The translations under genes were made by a program, and so were the position numbers. From Limnobaculum eriocheiris (GTDB lineage: Bacteria > Pseudomonadota > Gammaproteobacteria > Enterobacterales > Enterobacteriaceae), in the NCBI RefSeq assembly GCF_021010575.1, contig NZ_JAJNAG010000011.1, forward strand, positions 26,605-90,604: a stretch of 64,000 nucleotides of DNA. The letters run 5' to 3'. The notes beneath the pieces are model-generated. The model saw only the letters and a list, made by a program, of their open reading frames with translations, was not told the origin of the DNA and searched no databases. Positions 17,042 through 29,091 of the stretch are shown here, piece by piece. Every line of letters starts with the position of its first letter. Position 1 is the stretch's first letter.

Positions 17042-17935
17042 TTATTTGATATCAAATAACATATCAACAGCAGCTAATTGCTCAGTATTAAGCTTGCCGC
17101 CATAGTTACGGGAAATGGGTTCAAGATATTTATATTTTCTGGCAACGGTAGTTTTGATGGTGGTAACGAAATCGTCGCCGATCGCATAGATACCTGATAG
17201 TCGGCCTATTTCTTCATGCAGAGCCGCAACTTCTGCGAGATCATTAGCCTGATAAGCTGTTTTAATTTTAGTAAATAGCTCTGGCACTACATTATTTAAA
17301 CCAGAAAGCACGCCAGCACCACCATTCATCAGATTGGGTACAAAATATTCATCATAACCGGCAAATATAGAGAAATCTTTGCGTACCGGCGCCATCGCAC
17401 GAACAATCAGACGCGTATGGGAAGAGCAGTCCACTGTATCTTTAATCCCGACAAAATTCGGACACTCTTTAGCTAATTTTAACACCAATGCTGCATCTAC
17501 ATCACAACCGGTGCGGGCCGGGAAATTATAAATTAACCACTTTCCTTTAAATCGATTATTCAGATCGATAAAATATTCATAAAGCTGTTTTGGCGTTTGG
17601 GCATAATAGTAATGCGGTAGTGCCATAACGGCTTCATAACCTTCCGCGTAAGCAATGTCGGCCAGATTTACCATATCGTTAACGCAAGTTGTTGATACAT
17701 GAGCGATCATAGGAAGCTTTGTCATTTTACGGGCTTTTTTCAGTAATACTTCACGTTCACTGAGGCTCATAGTGACAAACTCGCCAATGGTCCCCATCAG
17801 TAAGATTCCATCAGTTCCTGATGCCGCCAGACGATCAAAATGCTGTTGCAGTGCATGGTAATCAATTTCACCGCTGGTTTTAAATGGTATGACAGAAGGG
17901 CACCAGGCACCGGAAAACAGGGCTTTATTACTCAT
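17042..17935 (-). CDS. DapA/NanA family (DHDPS-like) aldolase or lyase
   Basis: 297-residue TIM-barrel class I lyase. Substrate loop GTIGE is at 48-52, Tyr136 in LIYNFPARTGCDVD and the Schiff-base Lys165 in FVGIKDTVDC. The NFPARTG string with Arg141 resembles the DapA-type pocket, but a second, more canonical biosynthetic dapA would be expected elsewhere in the genome. The family also includes N-acetylneuraminate lyases, KDG and KDA aldolases and hydratases. It is the only structural gene beside a second IclR regulator (18240), 304 bp upstream on the same strand, so it is probably a regulated catabolic enzyme for a keto-deoxy acid. The exact substrate cannot be read. Confidence 0.85.
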   Translation of the reverse strand: MSNKALFSGAWCPSVIPFKTSGEIDYHALQQHFDRLAASGTDGILLMGTIGEFVTMSLSEREVLLKKARKMTKLPMIAHVSTTCVNDMVNLADIAYAEGYEAVMALPHYYYAQTPKQLYEYFIDLNNRFKGKWLIYNFPARTGCDVDAALVLKLAKECPNFVGIKDTVDCSSHTRLIVRAMAPVRKDFSIFAGYDEYFVPNLMNGGAGVLSGLNNVVPELFTKIKTAYQANDLAEVAALHEEIGRLSGIYAIGDDFVTTIKTTVARKYKYLEPISRNYGGKLNTEQLAAVDMLFDIK

Positions 17936-18239
17936 CTCTTATTCCTCTGATGATTCACAACATAATTTCCCGGGCACCATGCCACCAAATCATTAATGAC
18001 ATTATCGGACCCGGATGCTTGTTCTGATCGCTTATAGCTGGAATGCGGTCATCACGGGTATTTGCTACAGCTTTAACTTAACTCTCGTATGTGGGAGCAA
18101 TAATCTCATATATAAGAGTCGTAAATATAGCGAAGATAAAACCGTTGTTAAAGCCACAAAACGACAATAGACAGAGACAGATCACAGAATTGAATGATGA
18201 ACCCGCAGAGAGCTCTCTGCGGTTAATCGAAGGAATTAA
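17936..18239. promoter_or_regulatory. Promoter region of the dapA-family gene with paired CTC/GAG repeats
   Basis: 304 bp between the second IclR gene and its presumed target. Two imperfect palindromes lie about 22 bp apart: CTCTCGTATGTGGGAG (18082-18097 area) and CTCATATATAAGAG (18105-18118). They are candidate IclR operators. A perfect 20-bp palindrome CCGCAGAGAGCTCTCTGCGG (18203-18222) sits just after the iclR stop. It lacks a T-run but can form a strong hairpin at the transcript end. Confidence 0.45.
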
Positions 18240-18992
18240 TTAACGAATGGATTCCGACAACATGTTTGCTGCGGTTTTTACTAATTCAACAAACTCCGGG
18301 ATTTTCTCTTCCGGAACCTGAAAGCTAACGCCAGACATACTAATTGCCGCAATGGCCTTATTATTCCTATCAAATACCGGGGCAGAGATGCAACTTACCC
18401 CGTCATAATCTTCTTCATTGTCAAATGCCCAGCCTTGTCGGCGAACTGTAGCCAGTTCCGCTTTAAATGCGCTACGGGTGGTGATGGTGGTTTTGGTTTT
18501 TACTTCTAATACTTCTTCTGGCAACAGCCGATCGATCTCGGCTTCAGGTAACCAGGCCAACAGGCATTTTCCCAGGCTGGAACTGTGTAATGACAGGCGC
18601 TTTCCCAACCAGCTTCGTACCACGATTGCACCAGGGCTTTCAATTTTTGCCAGATAAATTGCAGAAGTATTATCCAGAACGCCTAAGTGACAGGCTAAAC
18701 CGGTGCTATCCCGCAGGAAAGTCATGGGTGCAATAGCCAGTTCCCGAATATCAAAGCTTTCAATTGCACGAATGCCTAATTCAAATAGCGTCAGGCCTAA
18801 ATAATAGCGATTCTTTTCCTGACGCAGAAAGCCATGGGCTACCAGACTATTGAGTAATGTAGCCGTTGAGCTTTGGGCCAAATCCAGATTTTGATGAATT
18901 TGACTAAAAGTCACGCTGCCTTGAGCAGAGACATACTTTAAAATGCGGGTCGTTTTATCTATGGCCGGTGTTTTGGTCGTAATCTCTTGCAT
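18240..18992 (-). CDS. IclR family transcriptional regulator
   Basis: 250 residues: N-terminal winged helix-turn-helix (about 10-62: VTFSQIHQNLDLAQSSTATL) and C-terminal effector domain (about 75-245) with CHLGVLDNTSAIYLAKIESP, RLSLHSSSLGKCLLAWLPE and FDNEEDYDGVSCISAPVFDR. It is clearly a relative of the IclR protein at 8344; for example RSWxGKRLSLxSSxLGKCLLAW is shared. Each regulator is linked to a DapA-family gene. It probably controls the gene at 17042 and perhaps itself. The effector is unknown and is likely a sugar acid or keto-deoxy acid. Confidence 0.87.
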   Translation of the reverse strand: MQEITTKTPAIDKTTRILKYVSAQGSVTFSQIHQNLDLAQSSTATLLNSLVAHGFLRQEKNRYYLGLTLFELGIRAIESFDIRELAIAPMTFLRDSTGLACHLGVLDNTSAIYLAKIESPGAIVVRSWLGKRLSLHSSSLGKCLLAWLPEAEIDRLLPEEVLEVKTKTTITTRSAFKAELATVRRQGWAFDNEEDYDGVSCISAPVFDRNNKAIAAISMSGVSFQVPEEKIPEFVELVKTAANMLSESIR

Positions 18993-19146
18993 AAAGCTTT
19001 GGGCCTGGGGTCAGATAGTAAATCGCAGTGTAAAGTAAAAATGGGGCAAACTCAAAATACTCACTATCAGTAACTCCGGTTTTACCTGAACAAAGTTATT
19101 ATGAATAATAGTCAGTGTAATTAGCATACCAAAGGTGGAAACAGAA

Positions 19147-19707
19147 GTGGCATCATTGAAGGATATTGCAGAGCTTAATGATTTACATCAGAGCTTACCG
19201 GCATTTGTTGATAAGTTACAACAGCTGCTCATTCGGTTGGAGCTGTCACTGGGAACTTATTATGCGGATCATATTTCAGTTCGCTGTTTTCAGAAAGCCA
19301 CGGCGGAACGCTGGCGTCAGGGGCTAATGCAGTGCGGCGAACTGATGTCAGAGAAAATGATTAATGGTCGTCCTATCTGTTTGTTTAATCTGTATGAACC
19401 TTTACAGGTTGGTCAGTGGTTGATTGATTGCATTGAGTTACCCTATCCGGGAGATAAGCTTTATCCGCAAGAGGGCTGGGAGCATGTTGAGTGGGTGGTG
19501 CCTGGCGTTGCGGAAAACTTCCATCAAACGGCGCTGGCTCTATTCTCTGACGATATTTTGTTAATGCCGCAGTTAAAACTAAAATTCAGCAATCCGACCG
19601 GAGAAGGGGAAAGATTACCCAATCCAACGCTGGCGATAACAGATAATGGTATAACCATTAAGTTTCATCCATATAGTATTCAGGATGTTGTCAGAAGCGA
19701 AAGCTAA
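19147..19707 (+). CDS. yecM: YecM family protein (VOC-like fold)
   Basis: 186-residue homologue of E. coli YecM, a protein with a vicinal-oxygen-chelate-like fold of unknown activity. Conserved stretches are ADHISVRC, ATAERWRQGL.QCGELMSEKMINGRP, IELPYPGDK.YP.EGWEHVE and ERLPNPTLAITD.GITIKFHPYSI. The start is chosen at GTG 19147: AAGGTGG lies 8 bases before it and MASLKDIAELND aligns with the E. coli N-terminus. An alternative GTG four codons upstream would overlap that ribosome site. The metal-site type residues (His in ADHIS, WEHVE) suggest a metal-dependent enzyme. The gene is convergent with the malY-like gene. Confidence 0.9.
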   Translation: MASLKDIAELNDLHQSLPAFVDKLQQLLIRLELSLGTYYADHISVRCFQKATAERWRQGLMQCGELMSEKMINGRPICLFNLYEPLQVGQWLIDCIELPYPGDKLYPQEGWEHVEWVVPGVAENFHQTALALFSDDILLMPQLKLKFSNPTGEGERLPNPTLAITDNGITIKFHPYSIQDVVRSES

Positions 19708-19764
19708 ATGTTGGAGGTAAAGAAAAAACGGACCACTATCTGATTTGATGATGGCCGTAATCTG

Positions 19765-20919
19765 TCAGGCTAAAGCGGGTAAGGTTGCTACGGCATTCGC
19801 CATACGCGTTAGCGCTTGTTCCAATAGTGCTCGCTGACAGCCAAAATTCAGACGAACAAAGTTTGGATTACCAAAGTCGCTGCCAGGCGATAACCCAACA
19901 CCAGCTTGCTCAAAGAAGGTATGAGGGTTGCTTACGGCTAGTCCTGATGCATCAATCCAGGCCAGATAGGTGGCCTCAACGGGCATCAGTTTTAGTCCGG
20001 GGATGGCATTGATCTTTTCCATGACCAGATCGCGGTTACCGCGCAGGTAAAGTAACTGTTCCTCGAGCCATTGATCGCCACCCTGATAAGCAGCCGTTGC
20101 GGCAACATAAGCCAGAATATCGACGCTGGGAACAATGCCCGCCCGCGCTTCGGTAAAGCGATGTCGTAATGCTGCATTTGGAATAACGGCAATTGATGCC
20201 CCTAATCCGGCAATATTAAAAGTTTTGGACGGCGACATTAATGTCACAGAACGTTGAGCCGCATCTTCGTTGAGAGAGGCGAAAGGAATATGTTCTAATC
20301 CTTCATCCAACAGCAGATCGCAGTGAATTTCATCGGAACAGACAATCAAATTATGTCGTTGGGCGAAATCGAGTTGAGCGGCTAATTCATGACGACGATA
20401 AACGGTTCCCCCCGGGTTCTGAGGATTGCATAACAGCAATAGTTTTTCAGAACCGGAGAGTTGATTCTCCGTTGCCTCCAGATCTAACACCCAGCGCTTG
20501 TTTTGTAGCTTAACCGGTGCAGAAACCTGATTGCGATTGGCAAAGCGTGCAGATTTCATAAAGGGAGGATAAATTGGATGGGGGGCAATAGTTCCCTGTT
20601 CTGGCGTGGTTAATGCCCGAACGCATAAGTTTAATCCACACACCAGGCCCGGAAGAAAAACCAGCCACTCTGACTTAACATCCCATTGATAGCGTTGTTT
20701 CATACGCTGAATGAACACGTCAACCAGCTCAGGAGAAGGGTAGCCATAACCAAAGACTCCATGGGCTACACGTTTTTGCAGGGCCTCAATCACTGCAGGA
20801 GGAGATTTAAAGTCGCTGTCCGCCACCCACAGGGGAATAATCTCTTTATCTTCATATTTGTGCCACTTATCACTATCGGTGTGATGCCGCTCCACATACA
20901 GATCAAAATTAGATGCCAT
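19765..20919 (-). CDS. MalY/PatB family pyridoxal-phosphate C-S lyase
   Basis: 384-residue fold-type I PLP enzyme of the MalY/PatB group (cystathionine beta-lyase-like; some members repress maltose genes). PLP residues are visible: NPQNPGG (166-171), Asp in CSDEIHCDLL (about 195-203) and the Schiff-base Lys232 in SPSKTFNIAGL. An Arg near the C-terminus (FVRLNFGC) would bind the substrate carboxylate. Start at ATG 20919 (MASNFDLYVERHHTDS...KW), preceded by AAAGG; the open frame begins 12 codons earlier without homology. No mal genes are near, so a C-S lyase role is likelier than maltose regulation. Confidence 0.88.
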   Translation of the reverse strand: MASNFDLYVERHHTDSDKWHKYEDKEIIPLWVADSDFKSPPAVIEALQKRVAHGVFGYGYPSPELVDVFIQRMKQRYQWDVKSEWLVFLPGLVCGLNLCVRALTTPEQGTIAPHPIYPPFMKSARFANRNQVSAPVKLQNKRWVLDLEATENQLSGSEKLLLLCNPQNPGGTVYRRHELAAQLDFAQRHNLIVCSDEIHCDLLLDEGLEHIPFASLNEDAAQRSVTLMSPSKTFNIAGLGASIAVIPNAALRHRFTEARAGIVPSVDILAYVAATAAYQGGDQWLEEQLLYLRGNRDLVMEKINAIPGLKLMPVEATYLAWIDASGLAVSNPHTFFEQAGVGLSPGSDFGNPNFVRLNFGCQRALLEQALTRMANAVATLPALA

Positions 20920-21032
20920 AATAAAACCTTTAGTGTGCCTTTGATTAGGTGTCATTCAGTAAAGTGTAGACTACGCCAGATGTGTTCTCTTGCTCAAGAA
21001 TTGTTTTATTTTTACTTGATTTAGGGGGAAAG

Positions 21033-21797
21033 ATGTCAAAACTGGAGGTGTGTTGTTATAGCGCCGATTGTGCCATAAAGGCCGAACGCGCTGGCGCGGA
21101 TCGCATAGAACTTTGTGCAGGCAAGCAAGAAGGGGGAATTACGCCGAGTATCGGTATGCTTGACCTGGTTTCTCATCAAATTTCTATTCCGGTTCATCCG
21201 ATTGTGCGTCCAAGAGGAGGTGATTTTTGTTATAGCGAAAGTGAATTTGCCATAATTAAACGTGATATTGACCAGATCCGTGACCTTGGTTTCCCCGGGA
21301 TAGTCATTGGGATCCTGACGGAAGATGGCCATATTGACGTTGAACGTATGCAACAAATCCTCCGTCAATCGGCAGGAATGTCTATTACTTTTCATCGGGC
21401 GTTTGATATGTGTGCTAATCCGTTATTGGCATTAAGCCAACTGACGGATCTGGGAGTAGACCGTATTCTGACGTCAGGCCAACAGCAAACTGCTGAAGTT
21501 GGATTGCCTTTAATCCGTACCTTAATTCAGCAAAGTCAACGACCTGTCATTATGCCCGGCGGTGGGATTAGCCTGACGAATATTCATAAGTTTATCGAAG
21601 TGGGCGTTCAGGAGATCCATACCTCTGCCTGTCAGACCATCCCCTCCTGTATGCGTTATCGTAAGGCAGGAGTGAATATGAATACCGATAGCGAAGCCGA
21701 TGAGTTTGCTCAGTTTCAGGTTGATAGTGATATGGTGGCGGCAATGAAGGAGGTTTTTGCTCCTAACGTGGTGCGGTTTCGTCAGCAGTCAGGATAA
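21033..21797 (+). CDS. cutC: CutC family protein
   Basis: 254-residue TIM-barrel protein, close to E. coli CutC (248). Family strings are N-terminal [38 protein letters not shown], the [16 protein letters not shown] segment, [20 protein letters not shown] and IMPGGGI. It was first linked to copper tolerance, but the biochemical role remains unsettled. The start is ATG 21033 with GGGGGAAAG before it; the open frame extends 17 codons upstream through a non-homologous stretch. It stands near yecM and cmoB as in E. coli, and is convergent with cmoB. Confidence 0.93.
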   Translation: MSKLEVCCYSADCAIKAERAGADRIELCAGKQEGGITPSIGMLDLVSHQISIPVHPIVRPRGGDFCYSESEFAIIKRDIDQIRDLGFPGIVIGILTEDGHIDVERMQQILRQSAGMSITFHRAFDMCANPLLALSQLTDLGVDRILTSGQQQTAEVGLPLIRTLIQQSQRPVIMPGGGISLTNIHKFIEVGVQEIHTSACQTIPSCMRYRKAGVNMNTDSEADEFAQFQVDSDMVAAMKEVFAPNVVRFRQQSG

Positions 21798-21834
21798 CCT
21801 TTTCAGGAAACCCCCAGCCGGGCAGGGAGTTCCG

Positions 21835-24073
<2,239 letters not shown>

Positions 24074-24494
24074 TCATCACCCCACAGATATTAATTTTTG
24101 CAACAGGATAATAACCGGATATAACAAAAAATTCCGCTATAAAGAAATAACTTTAGCTTACTTACTATTTTATAAGATAAAAAACATAACGATAAAGTCG
24201 GATTATTATCAAATATTATTTTCAGAGAAATAATTAACAAAGTTGTGGATAACGCAATGGCACAATTCAGGTTTGTGAGATAGCAAATAATCAGATTTTA
24301 AAAACCAGGGTGCTGTTTTTTTGTTCGTTTAAGCATAAATTAGTTTGAATCTGGTTGATGTCACCTGATGTAGCTCTTATCGGCAGTGATAATTTCCTTT
24401 ATAATAACTGCCTTTTGAGTGACGCTATCGTTAGCAGTTTAGCGTTATCCTGATTGAATGAAATAACAAACGATCGGTATTCAGAATTATCATT
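24074..24494. other. Divergent promoter region yecN / fmdB-like
   Basis: 421 A+T-rich bases between divergent genes. A TATAAT hexamer at 24400-24405 is a likely -10 box for the fmdB-like/aspS transcript; the matching -35 region is weak. No operator or gene was recognised. Confidence 0.4.
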
Positions 24495-24755
24495 ATGCCT
24501 ATTTATGAATATGAGTGTGGTATTTGCCACCATCGTCTGGATAAATTACAGAAGTTAGCTGATGCCCCTTTGGTGGAATGCCCGGAGTGTGGTGAATCAG
24601 CGTTAGTTAAATTGGTCTCCCCCGGAAATTTTCATTTGAAAGGTTCCGGCTGGTATGCGAGTGAAGCCCCGCAAAGCCGTAAGAATACTTCATCAGATAC
24701 CCCTTGTGCTGGGGCCTGTCAGGCGAATTGCCCGGGCGCAGCATTGGCTGAATAA
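24495..24755 (+). CDS. FmdB family zinc ribbon protein
   Basis: 86-residue protein with the FmdB-type zinc ribbon: MPIYEYECGICHHRLDKLQK and VECPECGESALVKLVS give two CxxC pairs (Cys8/11 and Cys29/32). KGSGWYASE follows as in relatives. A low-complexity tail carries four more Cys (CAGACQANC). FmdB was named as a regulator of a formamidase, but most family members are uncharacterised. It lies 15 bp before aspS and is probably co-transcribed with aspS-nudB-yebC-ruvC. Confidence 0.88.
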   Translation: MPIYEYECGICHHRLDKLQKLADAPLVECPECGESALVKLVSPGNFHLKGSGWYASEAPQSRKNTSSDTPCAGACQANCPGAALAE

Positions 24756-24769
24756 AAGGATAGATCGTT

Positions 24770-26542
24770 ATGCGTACTCATTATTGTGGACAGCTCAACA
24801 CCACTCACGTTGGGCAAGAAGTAACCCTGTGCGGCTGGGTAAATCGTCGTCGCGACTTAGGTGGCTTAATATTTATCGATATGCGTGACCGCGAAGGTAT
24901 TGTACAGGTGTTTTTTGATCCTGATTGCAAAGCTGCATATGAGCAAGCCTCTGAGTTACGTAATGAGTACTGCATCCAGATCGTTGGAACTGTACGCGCT
25001 CGTCCTGAAAGCCAGGCCAACAAAGATATGGCAACCGGTGGTGTAGAAATCTTTGCCCACACTCTGAATATCATTAACCGTTCAGAGCCACTGCCGCTGG
25101 ATTCTAATCAAAACAATACTGAAGAACAGCGTCTGAAATATCGCTATCTGGACCTGCGTCGTCCGGAAATGGCTGAGCGTTTGAAAGCGCGTGCGCGTAT
25201 AACTGCGTTTGTTCGCCGCTATATGGATGGCAACGGTTTTCTGGATATTGAAACGCCGATGTTGACCAAAGCGACGCCGGAAGGTGCTCGTGACTATCTG
25301 GTGCCAAGCCGGGTACATAAAGGCAAATTCTATGCGCTGCCTCAATCACCTCAGCTGTTTAAACAATTGCTGATGATGTCCGGTTTTGACCGTTATTATC
25401 AAATCGTGAAATGTTTCCGCGATGAAGATTTACGTGCAGATCGCCAGCCAGAATTCACCCAAATCGACGTAGAAACCTCATTTATGAGCGCAGAACAGGT
25501 TCGCGCCATTATGGAAAAAATGGTGCGCGAGCTGTGGGCGGAAGTAAAAGGCGTTGATTTAGGCCAGTTCCCAAGAATGACTTTCGCGGAAGCGATGCGC
25601 CGTTATGGTTCTGACAAACCAGACCTGCGTAACCCAATGGAGCTGGTTGACGTGGCTGATTTGCTAAAAGAGGTCGATTTCAAAGTATTCTCTGGCCCGG
25701 CAAACGATCCTAAAGGTCGCGTTGCCGTGCTTTGTGTACCGGGTGGGGCACAACTGACCCGTAAACAAATTGATGACTACACTCAGTTTGTTTCTATTTA
25801 TGGTGCCAAAGGTCTGGCCTGGATGAAGGTTAATGAGCGTCATGGTGGAATGGATGGCGTACAGAGTCCGGTAGCTAAATTCCTTACCGCTGAGATTATC
25901 GAAGCGATGTTGGAACGTACCCAGGCGAAAGACGGCGATATTCTGCTATTTGGTGCGGACAGCTTTAAAGTAGCGACCGATGCTATGGGCGCGCTGCGAC
26001 TGAAAATAGGACGTGATCTGAAGATCACTAATGAAAACAGCTGGGCGCCGCTGTGGGTTATCGATTTCCCAATGTTTGAAGATGACGGCGAAGGTGGCTT
26101 AACCGCTATGCACCATCCGTTTACTTCACCAAAAGAGATGACGCCAGAACAGTTGGTTGTCGATCCGGAATCAGCCATTGCGAATGCTTATGATATGGTA
26201 CTGAATGGTTATGAAGTTGGCGGCGGTTCGGTTCGTATCTACAGTGGCCAAATGCAACAGGCGGTATTCGGCATTCTGGGCATTAATGAACAGGAACAGC
26301 GTGAAAAATTCGGTTTCTTACTGGATGCGCTAAAATATGGTACACCGCCACATGCGGGTATTGCATTTGGTCTGGACCGTTTAGTGATGTTGTTAACCGG
26401 TACTGAAAATATTCGTGACGTTATTGCCTTCCCGAAAACTACGGCAGCGTCCTGTCTGATGACTGAAGCACCAAGCTACGCTAACCCGGCATCGCTAAAA
26501 GAGCTGTCTATCAGTGTAGTGACAGAGAAGTCAGACAGGTAA
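24770..26542 (+). CDS. aspS: Aspartyl-tRNA synthetase
   Basis: 590-residue class IIb synthetase. An N-terminal OB-fold binds the anticodon (about 1-105: [26 protein letters not shown]). The catalytic domain has motif 2 [18 protein letters not shown] (about 216-233), the bacterial GAD insert (about 290-420) and motif 3 [15 protein letters not shown] (about 527-541). Family length matches (E. coli 590). ATG has GGATAGATCGTT before it. nudB starts one base after its stop. Confidence 0.97.
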   Translation: MRTHYCGQLNTTHVGQEVTLCGWVNRRRDLGGLIFIDMRDREGIVQVFFDPDCKAAYEQASELRNEYCIQIVGTVRARPESQANKDMATGGVEIFAHTLNIINRSEPLPLDSNQNNTEEQRLKYRYLDLRRPEMAERLKARARITAFVRRYMDGNGFLDIETPMLTKATPEGARDYLVPSRVHKGKFYALPQSPQLFKQLLMMSGFDRYYQIVKCFRDEDLRADRQPEFTQIDVETSFMSAEQVRAIMEKMVRELWAEVKGVDLGQFPRMTFAEAMRRYGSDKPDLRNPMELVDVADLLKEVDFKVFSGPANDPKGRVAVLCVPGGAQLTRKQIDDYTQFVSIYGAKGLAWMKVNERHGGMDGVQSPVAKFLTAEIIEAMLERTQAKDGDILLFGADSFKVATDAMGALRLKIGRDLKITNENSWAPLWVIDFPMFEDDGEGGLTAMHHPFTSPKEMTPEQLVVDPESAIANAYDMVLNGYEVGGGSVRIYSGQMQQAVFGILGINEQEQREKFGFLLDALKYGTPPHAGIAFGLDRLVMLLTGTENIRDVIAFPKTTAASCLMTEAPSYANPASLKELSISVVTEKSDR

Positions 26543-26543
26543 T

Positions 26544-26987
26544 ATGAAGCAGTTTAAGCGCCCGGAATCTGTGCTGGTTGTGATTTACAGCCGTGATAGT
26601 GGTCGGGTACTTATGTTACAACGTAACGATGATCCTGGTTTTTGGCAATCGGTTACTGGTAGTCTGGAAGCGGGTGAGTCTACGGAGCAAACGGCGCTAC
26701 GTGAGGTCAAAGAAGAAGTTGGCATTGATATTCTGGCAGAACAGCTGACCCTGCAAGATTGCCAACGTAGCGTTGAATTTGAAATTTTTACACATTTTCG
26801 CCACCGTTATGCGCCGGGTACTTTGCATAATCTGGAACATTGGTTTTGTCTGGCACTACCCGTAGAGCGTGAGATCGCGTTATCTGAGCATCATGCTTAT
26901 CAATGGCTGGATAAAATGCAGGCGGCTCGACTGACAAAATCGTGGAGCAACCGGCAGGCGATTGAAGAATTTGTTATTTCTCATTAA
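26544..26987 (+). CDS. nudB: Dihydroneopterin triphosphate diphosphatase (Nudix)
   Basis: 147-residue Nudix hydrolase that removes pyrophosphate from dihydroneopterin triphosphate in folate synthesis. The Nudix box (GX5EX7REUXEEXGU) is complete: GSLEAGESTEQTALREVKEE followed by VGI (about residues 39-61). Conserved flanks are KRPESVLVVIYS at the start and the late EHHAYQWL and NRQAIEEF. The start lies one base after aspS, and aspS-nudB-yebC-ruvC is the normal enterobacterial order. Confidence 0.95.
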   Translation: MKQFKRPESVLVVIYSRDSGRVLMLQRNDDPGFWQSVTGSLEAGESTEQTALREVKEEVGIDILAEQLTLQDCQRSVEFEIFTHFRHRYAPGTLHNLEHWFCLALPVEREIALSEHHAYQWLDKMQAARLTKSWSNRQAIEEFVISH

Positions 26988-27018
26988 GCCTTAACCGGCT
27001 TTCGACTGGAGATTTTTT

Positions 27019-27762
27019 ATGGCAGGTCATAGTAAATGGGCCAATACCAAGCATCGTAAAGCGGCACAAGATGCAAAGCGCGGTAAAATTTTTACAAAAA
27101 TCATTCGTGAGCTGGTAACCGCTGCCAAATTAGGCGGTGGTGACCCAGGATCGAACCCGCGTTTACGTGCTGCTATCGATAAAGCGTTATCAAACAATAT
27201 GACGCGGGATACTTTAAACCGTGCCATTGCCCGCGGCGTGGGTGGCGATGATGATAACGATATGGAAACTATCATTTATGAAGGTTATGGCCCTGGTGGT
27301 ACAGCCGTTATGGTTGAGTGCTTGAGTGACAACCGTAACCGTACCGTATCTGAAGTGCGCCATGCGTTTACTAAAACTGGTGGCAATCTGGGTACTGATG
27401 GTTCGGTTTCTTATCTGTTTACCAAGAAAGGCGTTATTTCTTACGCTGAAGGTACCGATGAGGATGCGGTAATGGACGCAGCATTAGAAGCAGGCGCCGA
27501 TGACGTTGTTACTTATGATGATGGCGCTATTGATGTCTTCACCACACCGGAAAGCTTTGGTGATGTGAAGGATGCTCTGGATGCAGCCGGTCTGGTCGCC
27601 ATTGCAGCAGAAGTCTCCCTGATTCCATCAACCAAGGCCGAGCTGGATGCAGAAACTGCACCAAAACTGCTGCGTCTGATTGATATGCTGGAAGATTCCG
27701 ACGACGTTCAAGAGGTTTACCACAATGGTGAAATCTCTGATGAGGTTGCGGCAACCCTTTAA
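27019..27762 (+). CDS. yebC: YebC/TACO1 family protein
   Basis: 247 residues, usual length. Family signature [22 protein letters not shown], then [21 protein letters not shown] and [17 protein letters not shown]. Proteins of this family have been described as transcription regulators and, more recently, as translation factors that help ribosomes at proline-rich stretches. The stop codon overlaps the ruvC start (TAATG), indicating translational coupling. Confidence 0.95.
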   Translation: MAGHSKWANTKHRKAAQDAKRGKIFTKIIRELVTAAKLGGGDPGSNPRLRAAIDKALSNNMTRDTLNRAIARGVGGDDDNDMETIIYEGYGPGGTAVMVECLSDNRNRTVSEVRHAFTKTGGNLGTDGSVSYLFTKKGVISYAEGTDEDAVMDAALEAGADDVVTYDDGAIDVFTTPESFGDVKDALDAAGLVAIAAEVSLIPSTKAELDAETAPKLLRLIDMLEDSDDVQEVYHNGEISDEVAATL

Positions 27763-28286
27763 TGGCCATTATTCTTGGCATTGACCCCGGCTCGCGAATT
27801 ACCGGTTACGGCGTAATTCGTCAGCAGGGGCGCAAGTTAGAGTATCTCGGTAGCGGTTGCATTCGCACCGCTGTCGACGATCTTCCCACCCGTCTTAAGC
27901 TGGTATATGCCGGCGTCAGTGAAATTATCACCCAGTTTCAACCCGATTTTTTTGCCATTGAACAAGTATTTATGGCCCGCAATGCGGACTCAGCATTAAA
28001 ACTGGGGCAGGCGCGCGGTGCTGCCATTGTTGCGGCGGTTAATGCAGATTTACCGGTGTTTGAATATGCTGCCCGTCAGGTTAAGCAAACGGTAGTAGGG
28101 CACGGTGCGGCAGAAAAAACACAGGTACAGCATATGGTGAAAACCTTACTTAAACTGGCCGCTAACCCACAGGCGGATGCTGCTGATGCGCTGGCAATTG
28201 CTATTACCCACTGTCACCTGAGCCAAAATACTATTCGCATAGGTAACGCCAGATTAATGCTAGCCCGTGGTCGGGTCGGGGAATAA
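27762..28286 (+). CDS. ruvC: Holliday junction endonuclease RuvC
   Basis: 174-residue resolvase with an RNase H fold that cuts Holliday junctions. Catalytic acidic residues are in [14 protein letters not shown] (Asp7), [11 protein letters not shown] (Glu), and the late [12 protein letters not shown] (Asp pair). It overlaps yebC by one base and is followed by the SOS operator and ruvAB. As in E. coli, ruvC belongs to the aspS-side operon and lies outside the LexA-controlled ruvAB unit. Confidence 0.96.
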   Translation: MAIILGIDPGSRITGYGVIRQQGRKLEYLGSGCIRTAVDDLPTRLKLVYAGVSEIITQFQPDFFAIEQVFMARNADSALKLGQARGAAIVAAVNADLPVFEYAARQVKQTVVGHGAAEKTQVQHMVKTLLKLAANPQADAADALAIAITHCHLSQNTIRIGNARLMLARGRVGE

Positions 28287-28340
28287 TTGCGTGAAACGCT
28301 AAAGCCAGGTGATGCGGCGATCAAATAAATAAAACAAAAG

Positions 28341-28356
28341 CTGGATATTTATCCAG
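28341..28356. promoter_or_regulatory. LexA (SOS) box upstream of ruvA
   Basis: CTGGATATTTATCCAG fits the CTG-N10-CAG SOS box and differs by one base from the E. coli ruvAB box as I recall it. It sits in the centre of a longer perfect palindrome (28334-28363) whose ACAAAAG/CTTTTGT ends let the same sequence act as a terminator for ruvC, with CTTTTGTTTG downstream. Confidence 0.88.
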
Positions 28357-28462
28357 CTTTTGTTTGTAATACGTGTATAAATAGAGATATTGAGCGGCAG
28401 CTCACTTAAGAGAAACTTTATCTTCAGTATCTGCCCTGTGTAAGCCATAAGGAGCCCGAGTC

Positions 28463-29074
28463 GTGATTGGTCGTTTACGTGGAATTATTCTGGAAAAACA
28501 GCCCCCTGAAGTTCTGCTTGAGGTGAACGGCGTTGGTTATGAAGTATTTATGCCAATGAGCTGTTTTTATGAATTGCCCGATCGGGGTCAGGAAGCCATT
28601 ATCTTCACCCATTTTGTGGTACGTGAAGATGCGCAATTACTGTATGGTTTTAACGATAAGCAGGAGCGGGCGCTGTTTCGCGAATTGATTAAAGTGAATG
28701 GTGTAGGGCCAAAACTGGCACTGGCGATTCTTTCGGGTATGTCAGCCCAGCAGTTTGTTCATGCGGTTGAGCAGGAGCAAATTAGCACACTGGTTAAATT
28801 GCCGGGGGTCGGCAAGAAAACTGCCGAACGTCTGGTGGTGGAAATGAAGGATCGTTTTAAAGGACTTAATGGCGATCTGTTTAACAACAATAATGATTTA
28901 CCTCCGCTCAGTCCGTCGAAAAGTGCGGATAACGATGCGGAATCAGAAGCAGTATCTGCACTGGTTTCTCTGGGGTATAAACCACAGGAAGCCAGCAGAC
29001 TGGTCAGCAAAGTGATAACGCCAGGTGCTGATAGCGAAACCCTGATCCGTGAAGCATTGCGTTCTGCACTGTAA
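28463..29074 (+). CDS. ruvA: Holliday junction branch migration protein RuvA
   Basis: 203 residues. N-terminal OB fold ([31 protein letters not shown]), central helix-hairpin-helix pair ([17 protein letters not shown] and [17 protein letters not shown], about 70-125) that binds junction DNA, and a C-terminal RuvB-contact domain ([20 protein letters not shown]). The ribosome site is AAGGAGC. It is preceded by the LexA box at 28341, so it is DNA-damage inducible together with ruvB 17 bp downstream. Confidence 0.97.
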   Translation: MIGRLRGIILEKQPPEVLLEVNGVGYEVFMPMSCFYELPDRGQEAIIFTHFVVREDAQLLYGFNDKQERALFRELIKVNGVGPKLALAILSGMSAQQFVHAVEQEQISTLVKLPGVGKKTAERLVVEMKDRFKGLNGDLFNNNNDLPPLSPSKSADNDAESEAVSALVSLGYKPQEASRLVSKVITPGADSETLIREALRSAL

Positions 29075-29091
29075 GTAGAAAGAGAACAATC

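Noticed and set aside
16855-17067. 70-codon minus-strand ORF overlapping the dapA-family 3' end
   Set aside because: It covers the terminator at 16995-17020 and overlaps a well-supported gene in another frame; no family pattern.
17042-17935. Calling the second DHDPS-like gene dapA
   Set aside because: The Lys and Tyr residues fit the whole superfamily and the partner is an IclR regulator; a biosynthetic role is not supported.
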